Shown: piece by piece, positions 8,425 through 16,820 of the stretch
Numbering within the stretch: the first letter of the stretch is position 1
Layout: the number at the start of each line of letters is the position of its first letter
Assembly (NCBI GenBank): GCA_963725655.1
Contig: CAVRYY010000003.1
Location: forward strand, 620,001 to 684,000
Direction of reading: 5' to 3'
DNA: 64,000 bases
Source: CAVRXT01 sp963725655
GTDB taxonomy: Bacteria > Acidobacteriota > Terriglobia > Acidiferrales > UBA7541
Made by a program: the position numbers and the translations under genes
Notes under the pieces: model-generated
Seen by the model: only the letters and a program-made list of their open reading frames with translations
The model's database searches: none
What the model was told of the DNA's origin: nothing

Positions 8425-11013
8425 ATGAAGCCTCATAAGAAAATACCACCGCCGGATATTACCGAGACCGAGGTGCTAGCCTACCTCCAAACGCTCACCA
8501 AGCCCGCCACCACTCGCCAGATTGCTCACGGCCTGAACATGCGCCATCACGGGCGCCGGCTGCTGCCCCGCATGCTGGCGAAACTCAAGAGCCGCGGTCA
8601 GGTGGACGAGCTCCACGGATTGCGGTTTCGAGTGGCCGACCAATATCGTGAGCATCCCACGGAGAAAAAGCCCAAAGCGCCGCACAGCGATAAACCGGGC
8701 CAACGTTCCCCTGGCCAACATCCCTCCGGCCAACATCCCATTGATGCGCTGCGCAAACAGGGCCACGATCCCAACCTCATTGCCGGACGCTTGTCCGCGC
8801 ATCGCGACGGCTACGGATTCGTGATTCCGGACCATCCGATACCCAAGATGGATGGCGACCTCTTTATCCCCCGCGATCGCATGGGCGACGCGATGAATGG
8901 CGACCGCGTGCTGGCCCGGCTGGATCGCCGGCACGCGGATGGACGAGCCGAGGGGCGAATCGTGCAAATCGTCGGCCGCGCCCATCCGACGATCGTGGGT
9001 CTGTTCCGTTACGGTCCGCGGGGCAACGTGGTGCTGCCCTACGACACGCGCATCCAGCACGAAATCGTAATTCCTCCAGGTGAGGAACGCGTCGCGCTGT
9101 CCGCGGAGAAATCCGAGTTGAACGCAGGGGCTGCGCGAACGCCGGTGAAAGCTGGCGCGCGCTCGCCCGAACTGGATGGCGCGGTGGTGAACGTGCAGGT
9201 GACGCGATTTCCCAAGGGCGGCATCGCGCCCAGCGGACGCGTGATTGAAATTCTGGGAAGGCCTGGCGAGATCGGCGTCGACGTGGAAATCATGATCCGC
9301 AAGCATTTGTTGCCGCATGAGTTTCCGTCCGACGTGCTGGCGCAGGCTGCCGCCATTCCGCAGGAAGTACGAGAAAGCGAATGGCAAGGGCGGCGCGATT
9401 TCCGGCATCTACCCATTGTGACCATCGATGGAGAGACAGCGCGAGACTTCGACGACGCGGTTTACGTCGAGCGCCGCGCGGACGGCGGGTACCAGCTCCA
9501 GGTGCACATCGCCGACGTGGCCCATTACATTCAGCGCGGATCGTCGCTGGATCACGAAGCGCGCCTGCGTGGCACTTCCGTCTACTTCCCCAACCGCGCC
9601 GTCCCCATGCTGCCGGAAGCGCTGTCGAACGGCATCTGTTCGCTGAAGCCCTACGTGGATCGACTGGTGATGAGCGTGGTGATGGAATTCTCCAAGACTG
9701 GCGACGTACTCAGCGCGGACTTCACGCCGGGGGTGATGCGCTCCGCGGAGCGGATGACCTATACCAACGTCAACAAAGTGATCGAAGGCGATCCGGAAGC
9801 GCTGCGCCAATACGAGGCGCTCGCGCCGGAGTTCCGCAAAATGAAAGAGCTTGCGCTGGTGCTGAACGCCCGGCGTAACGCTCGCGGATCGATCGATTTC
9901 GATCTGCCCGAGGCGGTGATTGAATTCGACGACTCGGGGCGGATGCTGTCGATCGTTCGCAGCGAACGGAACATCGCGCATCGCCTGATTGAAGAGTTCA
10001 TGCTGGCGGCGAACGAATCCGTCGCGCGTTACCTGGAAAAGCGCGGAATCACCAGCCTGCACCGGGTCCACGAAAAACCGGATCCCAAGCGAGTTCTGGA
10101 ATTCGAAGAGCTGGCCAAGGCTTTCGGCTACACCCTGGGCGTTACCGACCTGCTCGAGCGCCGCATTCCCGTGCGGCATGGCCAAGTGAAGCCGCAGGGC
10201 CGAGACGGGCGCGCCACCCACGGACGCATGCGCGCGATGGAAGTGACCATGCCCGCGCTCAACGAGATCGATATTCGTCCGCAGCACTACCAGGAGCTTA
10301 CGAAAAAAATTGCCGGCAAACCGGAAGAGCGCATTCTTTCCTATTTGATGCTGCGCTCGCTGCGGCAGGCGCGCTACCTGGCTGAGCCGCTCGGGCATTT
10401 CGCACTGGCGGCCCAGGAGTATACCCACTTCACTTCGCCGATCCGCCGGTATCCGGACCTGATCGTGCACCGCGCGCTGAAATGGGCGCTCGCAAATCCA
10501 GAGGCATCCGCACCGCGCACTCCGCCGTCGAAAGTGAAAGCTTCCGGCGGGAAATCGCGTGGCGGCTCATCGCGGCAAGAGTCCGACGACCGGCCGTCAT
10601 TCGGACCGTATTCGCGAACCGAGCTCAGTGAGATTGCCAGCGAATCGTCGGAGTCCGAGCGGCGCGCCGAAGGGGCCGAGCGGGAGCTGATGGAATGGAA
10701 GACGGCGCAGTTCATGGAAAGCCGGCTGGGCGACGAATACGACGCGCTGATCATCTCGGTGCAAAAATTCGGATTCTTCGTGGAGTTGCTGGATATTTTT
10801 GTGGAAGGCCTGGTGGGCATCGACAGCCTGGAGGCCTTTACCGGCGAGCGAATGTTTTATCGCGAGCAAGACCGCGTGATCGTGTCGCAGCGGCGCAAGA
10901 TCAGTTTTCATTTGGGCGATCGTGTGCGCGTACGTGCGGAACGTATCGATCCGTTCCGGCATCGCGTGGAATTCGCGCTGCTGCCCCCGGCCGCTGCTGG
11001 GGCGAGATCTTAA
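8425..11013 (+). CDS. rnr: Ribonuclease R (3'-5' exoribonuclease)
   Basis: RNase R processively degrades structured RNA from the 3' end. The 862-residue product has an N-terminal winged-helix-like region (1-75), cold-shock/OB segments, the RNB catalytic domain with the metal-binding DFDDAVY at about 342-348, the late RNB motif FTSPIRRYPDLIVHRAL, and a C-terminal S1 domain (YDALIISVQKFGFFVELLDI). Length is in the family range. Two features stand out: a basic low-complexity linker (about 65-110) holding two near-identical Q-x-S-GQHP repeats, and a Ser/Lys/Arg-rich insert of about 40 residues (about 693-730) between RNB and S1. AGGAAA at 8411-8416 supports ATG 8425. The stop codon is shared with the ribosome binding site of the next gene. 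Confidence 0.95.
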   Translation: MKPHKKIPPPDITETEVLAYLQTLTKPATTRQIAHGLNMRHHGRRLLPRMLAKLKSRGQVDELHGLRFRVADQYREHPTEKKPKAPHSDKPGQRSPGQHPSGQHPIDALRKQGHDPNLIAGRLSAHRDGYGFVIPDHPIPKMDGDLFIPRDRMGDAMNGDRVLARLDRRHADGRAEGRIVQIVGRAHPTIVGLFRYGPRGNVVLPYDTRIQHEIVIPPGEERVALSAEKSELNAGAARTPVKAGARSPELDGAVVNVQVTRFPKGGIAPSGRVIEILGRPGEIGVDVEIMIRKHLLPHEFPSDVLAQAAAIPQEVRESEWQGRRDFRHLPIVTIDGETARDFDDAVYVERRADGGYQLQVHIADVAHYIQRGSSLDHEARLRGTSVYFPNRAVPMLPEALSNGICSLKPYVDRLVMSVVMEFSKTGDVLSADFTPGVMRSAERMTYTNVNKVIEGDPEALRQYEALAPEFRKMKELALVLNARRNARGSIDFDLPEAVIEFDDSGRMLSIVRSERNIAHRLIEEFMLAANESVARYLEKRGITSLHRVHEKPDPKRVLEFEELAKAFGYTLGVTDLLERRIPVRHGQVKPQGRDGRATHGRMRAMEVTMPALNEIDIRPQHYQELTKKIAGKPEERILSYLMLRSLRQARYLAEPLGHFALAAQEYTHFTSPIRRYPDLIVHRALKWALANPEASAPRTPPSKVKASGGKSRGGSSRQESDDRPSFGPYSRTELSEIASESSESERRAEGAERELMEWKTAQFMESRLGDEYDALIISVQKFGFFVELLDIFVEGLVGIDSLEAFTGERMFYREQDRVIVSQRRKISFHLGDRVRVRAERIDPFRHRVEFALLPPAAAGARS

Positions 11014-11023
11014 GGAGGACCAG

Positions 11024-11389
11024 ATGTCTTCGATCCGGTGTTGTCCAATATGCATGATGGTAGTACCTGCAGCGAAAGTGGTGGTGTACACCAACGACCT
11101 CACTTGTGACGGCTGCGGGAAGCCGCTCGAAATTGCCAGCGGGAGCCGGGACCTGGCGGTGTTCGCGGGCTTTTTGGCCGGAGCGGTAAGCTGGTGGCTG
11201 GGTGCCCATTCCGCGCAGAGCGGGTCGGCGCTGGGCTGGGCGCTTCCGGTGGTCTACGCGGTGCTTGCGTTCGGGGCGGTGACGCCGGCGATGCTGATGC
11301 TGTCGGCGGACTTGCGGATCCGGGATGTCTCGGCGAATCCCCCGAGTGCTGCTACTGCGCCGGCAGGCGCGCACGGCGCGCATCATTAA
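11024..11389 (+). CDS. Small two-TM membrane protein with N-terminal zinc-ribbon-like motif
   Basis: The product has 121 residues. A near-perfect TAAGGAGG (11011-11018) overlaps the rnr stop codon and places the start at ATG 11024, so the two genes are probably co-transcribed. An N-terminal CCPICMMVVPAAK followed by CDGCGKPLE forms a paired CxxC (zinc-ribbon) pattern. Two hydrophobic segments follow (LAVFAGFLAGAVSWWLGA and ALPVVYAVLAFGAVTPAMLML), then an Ala/Pro/His tail. I do not recognise a family. A cytoplasmic metal-binding tip on a membrane hairpin is the visible architecture; its role next to RNase R is unknown. Confidence 0.7.
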   Translation: MSSIRCCPICMMVVPAAKVVVYTNDLTCDGCGKPLEIASGSRDLAVFAGFLAGAVSWWLGAHSAQSGSALGWALPVVYAVLAFGAVTPAMLMLSADLRIRDVSANPPSAATAPAGAHGAHH

Positions 11390-11474
11390 CCAGGTAGTTG
11401 ATACCCCGTGGGTAGATAAAGCTACGGAACGGGGTACTATTGAAGTCGCCGCGGAATCACGGCAAGATTGCGCC

Positions 11475-11690
11475 ATGGCTCGTTATCAGTCCTTCCTTGG
11501 GAAACATGTGCACGTGCTTTACCGCGCCGGCGAGGTGCAACTTTCCGCTAGCGGTGCGCTCGCATCGGATTCCGGAGCATCCGTTTACGTGGAAGATCGG
11601 TTTCTGGATAGCGGCAAGGAAAAGATTATCCGGGTGGAAATTCCCTACGGCTTTTTGATCTCGCTGGAAGAAAAACCTCCCCACACTTAG
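11475..11690 (+). CDS. Small conserved-looking hypothetical protein
   Basis: The product is 71 residues from ATG 11475 and is soluble with no signal peptide. Its beta-rich pattern (KHVHVLYRAGEVQLSASGAL, GASVYVEDRF, KIIRVEIPYGFLISLEEK) suggests a small barrel or Hfq/PRC-like strand arrangement. I recall similar short proteins starting MARYQSFLGK in acidobacterial genomes but cannot assign a family. It lies 85 bp after the previous gene in the same direction. An earlier in-frame start at 11325 overlaps the upstream gene and is less likely. Confidence 0.55.
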   Translation: MARYQSFLGKHVHVLYRAGEVQLSASGALASDSGASVYVEDRFLDSGKEKIIRVEIPYGFLISLEEKPPHT

Positions 11691-11829
11691 AAGGCGTTCG
11701 CGAATTCCGCTTTGCCCGCTGCGTTTCCCTGATTGTCCCTTGGTGCGTCCGAAGGATCGCCGCTGGCCTCCGCCGGCGGGATGCTTCTTTGCGCCGCGTT
11801 ACCTGATATTCTGGATCGCGGAGGATGTG

Positions 11830-12705
11830 ATGAAACCCACGGTCGGCGTAATCGGTTTGGGATTGATGGGCAAGCCCATGGCTGGAAATCTTTTGAAGGC
11901 CGGCTTCCCGGTGGTGATTTGGAATCGAACGCGAAGTCGCGGCGATGAGTTGGTGCAGCAGGGCGCGATGTGGGCAGAGACGCCGTTCGACGTCGCCACC
12001 CAGGCGGACGTTTTGCTGACCATGGTCAGCGATCCCGCGGCGCTCGAAGAGGTTTTGTGGGGCAAGAGCGGGAAGGGGGCGCTGGAGGGCCTGCGCAAGG
12101 GAAGCGTGCTGATCGATTCGAGCACGGTCTCGCCCAAGCTGGAGCACCGCGTGGCCGCTGCTTGCACTGAGCGTGGAGCCGATTTCCTGGACGCTCCGGT
12201 TACCGGCGGAGACTGGGGCGCCAAGAAGGGTGAGCTGGTATTCATGATTGGCGGCGACGCGAAGGTGATCGAGCGCGTTCAGCCGGTGCTGGATGCGATC
12301 GGCAAGAAGTTCTTCCACGTGGGACCGAACGGCGCCGGACAGACGATTAAGCTGGCCATGAATCTGATTCTGGCATTGGAAGTGGACGCGCTGGCGGAAG
12401 CGATCGCGCTCGCGACGGCCGGTGGAGTGGCGGGCGAGAAGCTGTTTGAGGTGTTGCAGTCGAGCATGGGCCGCGCGCCGCTTCTGGACATCAAGGGGCC
12501 GCTAATTCTCAAGAAGGATTACACGCCCAGTTTTCCGTTGCGGCTGATGCATAAAGACGTGGGTCTGGCGCTCGACTTGGGACGCGAGCTCGGCGTTCAG
12601 CTTCCCGGCGGAGCGGGCGCGTTTACGGCGTACAGCAGCGTGAAGGATGCCGCGAAAGAGGATCTGGATTATTCCGCGGTCGCGAAGTTCTGGGACAAGA
12701 AGTAG
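11830..12705 (+). CDS. NAD(P)-dependent beta-hydroxyacid dehydrogenase (3-hydroxyisobutyrate dehydrogenase family)
   Basis: This is a cytoplasmic oxidoreductase of 291 residues. The N-terminus is the Rossmann dinucleotide-binding motif GVIGLGLMGKPMAGNLL. The substrate-binding DAPVTGGDWGAKKGEL and the family lysine in GAGQTIKLAMN follow, then the all-helical C-terminal domain. The family reduces or oxidises beta-hydroxyacids such as 3-hydroxyisobutyrate, tartronate semialdehyde or succinic semialdehyde; which one cannot be told here. GCGGAGG at 11818-11824 selects ATG 11830; the longer frame starting at 11740 has a non-homologous N-terminus. No metabolic partner gene lies next to it. Confidence 0.9.
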   Translation: MKPTVGVIGLGLMGKPMAGNLLKAGFPVVIWNRTRSRGDELVQQGAMWAETPFDVATQADVLLTMVSDPAALEEVLWGKSGKGALEGLRKGSVLIDSSTVSPKLEHRVAAACTERGADFLDAPVTGGDWGAKKGELVFMIGGDAKVIERVQPVLDAIGKKFFHVGPNGAGQTIKLAMNLILALEVDALAEAIALATAGGVAGEKLFEVLQSSMGRAPLLDIKGPLILKKDYTPSFPLRLMHKDVGLALDLGRELGVQLPGGAGAFTAYSSVKDAAKEDLDYSAVAKFWDKK

Positions 12706-12720
12706 GTTGTTGAGGGGGAT

Positions 12721-14115
12721 TCAGCTCCGCCGGCGCTCCGAGTAAAACCAGGAGATCGCGGTTCCCCCGGCGACGTATATCAGGAAGAGATAGGGAAGGT
12801 AACGCCACGGTGGCGGCGGCACGGGGAAGACGCTCAACCCTAGCACCGTGCCGAGAATGACGATCGCCGCGCTGGCGATCGCCGCGTCTATTCCGCGCAA
12901 CAGTTTCTGGCGCCGCAGGAAAAACGGCAATGCCAGGCACGCCATGCAGTACGCCCCGATGAATCCAAACGAAGTGACGTTGGTCAATAGATTGATGCAA
13001 TCGGTGACGGTTAGACCATGCAGGAAGATAGCCAGGGGCGACGCCAACGCCAGGATCGAGATCAAAGCGATCGCACGGTGAGGAGTGGCGTTCCGCGGAT
13101 GAGCCACGCCGAAGCGTGCGGCAAACAGTTTGCGATGCGCCATCGAATAGAGCACACGCGCGCCGGCGTTCAGCGATCCCAGGGTGCAGGCGAAGAAGCT
13201 CAGCGCGATGCCCACCGAGCTGAAGATTCCCAGGCTCGGCAGGTTCATGGCTCGGGCGATCGAATCAAATGGCGCGTCAACTCGCTCCAGCGCGATTCCA
13301 TTCTTACGGGCCAGCGCCACCAGGCAATAGATAGTCACCAGGTACAGCAATCCGATGGGAAACAAGCAGCTCAGGATTACCCGGGGAATCGTGCGCGTCG
13401 GCTTCGATGCTTCTTCTCCTAACGTCGTCACGCTTTCAAAACCGGCCAGGGTCATGAATCCAAAAATCAGTGCGAACTGAACTCCGCTGAAACTGGCGCC
13501 TCGCAAATGTAGTTGCGGAGCGTCAACCCACGCGTGGTCGCGAACCATGGCGTATCCGATGATGGCGACCATTACCGCCAGCGAGGCGCCCTCGATAGCG
13601 ATCATCACTTTTGTGGAGAGCTTGATGTCGTGGTGCGCGATGGCCCAAGCGACAATAATGACGATCGCGGTGATCGCTGCGCCGCGCGTGAATCCGCCGG
13701 GCACGCCGGTGAGCCGAGCAACCACCAGGTCCGCGTAGTACGCCGCGGATGGCGCGGCGCTGGCAACACCGAACCCCATGGCCCCGAGGTACACCCACCC
13801 GGTGACCGCCCCAGCCCACCGGCCTAAGCCAACCTCGGCGTAGGTTGCCAGAGCTCCCGACGAAGCGCACAAGCCCGAGAAGCGATATACGCAAAACGAG
13901 ATCAATGAAAAAGCGGTGAGGGTGATCAGAAAACTAAGCCAGGTCGCATTTCCGCCGCGGGCAATCAGCAGCGGCAAAATAATTCCCATGGTTCCGGTCG
14001 GCGCCATCACGCCCAGGGTTTGTGCGACGTTCTCGACAAACGAGAGGTAGTTGTGGCGTAGCGCGGGCTCGCCGGCCGCTCCGGTGGCAGAGCTTCCTGT
14101 TGTAGGGGCGCTCAT
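12721..14115 (-). CDS. APC-superfamily amino-acid permease
   Basis: This is an inner-membrane transporter of 464 residues, with about 12 hydrophobic segments beginning FVENVAQTLGVMAPTGTMGI and FLITLTAFSLISFCVYRFSG. The early glycine-rich helix and the SGALATYAEVGLGRWAGAVTGW loop are typical of AA_permease_2 proteins. The late region has FACTLGSLNAGARVLYSMAHRKLFAARFGVAHPRNATPHRAI, also characteristic. Substrate is unknown. I prefer ATG at 14115 over the upstream frame extension to 14154. Its stop faces the dehydrogenase gene tail-to-tail, 15 bp away, and it is divergent from the hydrolase gene at 14262. Confidence 0.88.
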   Translation of the reverse strand: MSAPTTGSSATGAAGEPALRHNYLSFVENVAQTLGVMAPTGTMGIILPLLIARGGNATWLSFLITLTAFSLISFCVYRFSGLCASSGALATYAEVGLGRWAGAVTGWVYLGAMGFGVASAAPSAAYYADLVVARLTGVPGGFTRGAAITAIVIIVAWAIAHHDIKLSTKVMIAIEGASLAVMVAIIGYAMVRDHAWVDAPQLHLRGASFSGVQFALIFGFMTLAGFESVTTLGEEASKPTRTIPRVILSCLFPIGLLYLVTIYCLVALARKNGIALERVDAPFDSIARAMNLPSLGIFSSVGIALSFFACTLGSLNAGARVLYSMAHRKLFAARFGVAHPRNATPHRAIALISILALASPLAIFLHGLTVTDCINLLTNVTSFGFIGAYCMACLALPFFLRRQKLLRGIDAAIASAAIVILGTVLGLSVFPVPPPPWRYLPYLFLIYVAGGTAISWFYSERRRS

Positions 14116-14188
14116 GGGAACAAACAAACTATCAGCCGGACTCGCAGCACGCAAACGGCTTCCGCATTGCCCGCGTGCGGATGATTGC

Positions 14189-14216
14189 TTGAACCCATTT
14201 ACGCAATTGGTACAAT
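14189..14216 (+). promoter_or_regulatory. Sigma70-like promoter for the secreted hydrolase
   Basis: TTGAAC (14189-14194) is followed after 16 bases by TACAAT (14211-14216). Transcription would begin near 14223, leaving a leader of about 39 nt before ATG 14262, with an AGGGAGG ribosome site in between. Confidence 0.55.
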
Positions 14217-14261
14217 GCGCCGAACGTTCAACTCAAATCTTTCCGCAGGGAGGCCGGTCAC

Positions 14262-15140
14262 ATGCGCTGGTCATCGATCGTAGTATTGGCGATTTTCTTA
14301 GCGGTCTCATCTGCGTCGGCTCAGTCCCCGGCCCACATAGTGCCACCGGCTATTTCTCAGGACCCGCCCGCCGACCCATTGCATCCCGCCAAGATGACCG
14401 TGCTGCACATTCCCACTCACGGCGTGCTCATCAACGGACTCATTTACCAGCCGTCCGGCGCGGCCCCGCACTCCACACTGGTGATTTTTCACGGCTGGCC
14501 CGGGAACGAAAAAAATCTCGATCTTGCCCAAGCGGTTCGCCGAGCAGGGTGGAACGCGGTCACATTCAACTACCGTGGCTCCTGGGGAAGCCCTGGTAAT
14601 TTTCGATTCGCACAGACTCTCGAAGATGCTGACGCGGTGCTGGCTTACTTGCGCGATCCGCAAAATGCCACGCGTTTGGGAATCGACCCGAAACGAATCG
14701 CCATCGCCGGGCACAGTATGGGCGGATGGATCGCGGCGATGACCGCATCGCACGACCACGATTTGCTCGGTACGATTCTGATCTGTGCCGCGGACTTTGG
14801 CCGTCTGGGTCAAATGCCGCGGGATAAGCTGGTAGCCGAGGCGGCCGATGAGCGGGAATCACTGGCCGGCGTTACTGCGGAAAGTATGGCCGACGAGCTA
14901 CAGGCAAACGCGAAAAACTTCGGATTGGATAACGCCATTGCCGGGCTGGTACCGATGCCGTTGCTGGTGCTGACAGCGGACGATGGCCTCGCGCCCGACG
15001 GCGATGCGCTAGTGCACGGAATTCAGGCGAAGGGTGGGAAAAACGTCACGACGATTCACGTCGTCACCGATCATTCCTGGTCCGATCACCGCATCGCGCT
15101 GGAGAGCATCGTCATCACGTGGCTGGCCGGACTCAAGTGA
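14262..15140 (+). CDS. Secreted alpha/beta hydrolase
   Basis: The product has 292 residues with a signal peptide (WSSIVVLAIFLAVSSASAQ). The fold is read from the strand VIFHGWPGNEKN (oxyanion hole region), the nucleophile elbow AGHSMGG with Ser152, an acid in LLVLTADDGLAP (Asp240/241) and His271 or His276 in DHSWSDHR. It resembles the dienelactone-hydrolase/S9-like group (YRGSWGSPGNF after the HGWPG strand). The substrate may be an ester or peptide; nothing nearby narrows it. AGGGAGG lies about 10 bp before the ATG. It is transcribed alone and is convergent with the TldE-like gene. Confidence 0.88.
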   Translation: MRWSSIVVLAIFLAVSSASAQSPAHIVPPAISQDPPADPLHPAKMTVLHIPTHGVLINGLIYQPSGAAPHSTLVIFHGWPGNEKNLDLAQAVRRAGWNAVTFNYRGSWGSPGNFRFAQTLEDADAVLAYLRDPQNATRLGIDPKRIAIAGHSMGGWIAAMTASHDHDLLGTILICAADFGRLGQMPRDKLVAEAADERESLAGVTAESMADELQANAKNFGLDNAIAGLVPMPLLVLTADDGLAPDGDALVHGIQAKGGKNVTTIHVVTDHSWSDHRIALESIVITWLAGLK

Positions 15141-15155
15141 TCGCACCGCGCGGGA

Positions 15156-16820
15156 TTACTTTGCGGCATTAACAAGATCGGGAGCGGGATATTCGGGAAG
15201 CTTTATGTCTTTTTGATCGGTGCGCTTGAGTTCGAGGTCATCGAATAGAACCGACGGGCTGATCACCGTGGTGGGAATGTACCCTTGGCGGTTGCTTACC
15301 AAGGGATCGTTTCCGGCAGCGATCAGGTTATTACGCAGCGCGCGGGTATCGAGCTCGTTGAAGACCGCGCCGCGCACCAGTTCCTGGTGGCCGTCGCTTA
15401 CGTACACGCGATACAACAGCCGCGGACTCGAGCCGGCCATCGTTTCGACGTAATAACCGTACGGCCTGTCCTGCTGCTTGCACAATTCGATCAGCTGCTT
15501 TCTTAGATCGGCGGGAGAAACCGGATCCTTTGGTTTCACCAGCAATACGCCGATGGTCGGAAGCGGGGCTTGGCCCGGTCCGGCGCGCCCGTGTCCATTG
15601 GAATCGGGGATATCACGAATGGGGCTCCGGCTCATCAGGTAATTGGTGAGAATTCCGTCCTGAATCACCGGGACGGCTTGCGCGCGCACACCCTCTTCAT
15701 CGATTTCGTAGCTGCCGATCAGGCGTTTGCCGCCGAAGGTCTTCATGGTGGGATCGTCGACCACGGTAAGGAACGCCGGCAGCACCCGGCTCTTGTATCG
15801 CGACCCGAAATCGCCGACGGTGCGCGAGGAATCCCCGATTCGCGGGTGCACGCCCAGCACGTTGTCGCCGATCAGTGAGTTGAAAATGTCCGCGGACGCG
15901 TCGCTGGAGAAAAGCACCGGGCCGCGGTAGTCCTCCTCGACGACCGGCGCATCGAGCAATTGTTGCAGGGAGGCGAGAGACTTGGCGACGTCGGCGAGCA
16001 ACGTTTCCGGCGACGGCAAATCGGTTTCCGACGATTCCACATAATCCGGAGTGCGCCCGAGCTTCATTCCGTCGCTGGCCTGCGTTTCCGCGTCGACCTG
16101 CAGAGTGTAGAGAGGGTATCCCTGGCGAGTGGTGCTGCCCTCAGTGTTTACGTAATACTGATTCACCACGCGGACATGCAATTCACCCTGCAGCGATTGA
16201 ATCTTTAGATTGCTGCGGTAGAGATTGGTGGCCTTTTCCAGGGCGGCGGCCCAGGAATCCAGCGAGAAATCCATCTTCACGATCGGCGCGATCGATTCGA
16301 GCGGCGGCGCTTTCGCGAAATCATCGAAAGGCTGGCCGGCGGCGTACTGGGCGAGAGCCGCTTTCTTCGAAGCGAGCGCTTCAGTGGCTCTCTTGTAGGC
16401 CGCGTCGGTAGCAAGCCACAGGTTGCGGCGAAGAGCAATGGGATCATCATCGTCGAGCGGCGCATAGTTGGTGACGCCGTCACCCTGGCCGTAGTAGCTG
16501 TCGAGTTTGTAATCGCCGACGCGAACCACCACCCGAAGACTCCGCGCATGGACGGTGAGTTTCTGGCGGACCGCGCCGAGGGCGGCCTCGATATCGTAGT
16601 CGTGCACATCCGCGACGCGGTATTCGATGTAATACGGCGCGGCCAGATTATCCATCTTGAGCAGGGATTTCGAGCGATCGAGCTCCTCGTGCATCGCTTT
16701 TAGTATCGGATCGGATGGAGCCTGCTGCGCCCGCGCCGCCGGAACGGCAATCGCGCCGAATATCGCGAGCAGGGATAGCATGCGCGCGCAATGGAATCGG
16801 AACGTCATGGCCTCCCTCAC
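15156..16820 (-). CDS. Secreted TldE/PmbA-like protein lacking the metal site
   Basis: The product has 554 residues with an N-terminal signal peptide (MLSLLAIFGAIAVPAARAQQ). It aligns through its length with its upstream partner (16817-18544), for example LPAFLTVVDDPTMKTFGGKRLIGSYEIDEEGV and ILTNYLMSRSPIRDIPDSNGHGR. Where the partner has the metalloprotease motif HEVLGH, this protein reads IFNSLIGDNVLG, and the late metal-ligand cysteine is also absent. That matches the TldE/PmbA role as the non-catalytic half of a TldD-TldE heterodimer. Its start overlaps the partner's stop by 4 nt, so the two are co-translated. An exported version of this normally cytoplasmic pair is unusual. Confidence 0.85.
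   Translation of the reverse strand: MREAMTFRFHCARMLSLLAIFGAIAVPAARAQQAPSDPILKAMHEELDRSKSLLKMDNLAAPYYIEYRVADVHDYDIEAALGAVRQKLTVHARSLRVVVRVGDYKLDSYYGQGDGVTNYAPLDDDDPIALRRNLWLATDAAYKRATEALASKKAALAQYAAGQPFDDFAKAPPLESIAPIVKMDFSLDSWAAALEKATNLYRSNLKIQSLQGELHVRVVNQYYVNTEGSTTRQGYPLYTLQVDAETQASDGMKLGRTPDYVESSETDLPSPETLLADVAKSLASLQQLLDAPVVEEDYRGPVLFSSDASADIFNSLIGDNVLGVHPRIGDSSRTVGDFGSRYKSRVLPAFLTVVDDPTMKTFGGKRLIGSYEIDEEGVRAQAVPVIQDGILTNYLMSRSPIRDIPDSNGHGRAGPGQAPLPTIGVLLVKPKDPVSPADLRKQLIELCKQQDRPYGYYVETMAGSSPRLLYRVYVSDGHQELVRGAVFNELDTRALRNNLIAAGNDPLVSNRQGYIPTTVISPSVLFDDLELKRTDQKDIKLPEYPAPDLVNAAK

Noticed and set aside
8476..10470. Two long leftward frames opposite rnr
   Set aside because: They read as His/Arg/Gln-rich shadow translations of the RNase R codons and match no family.
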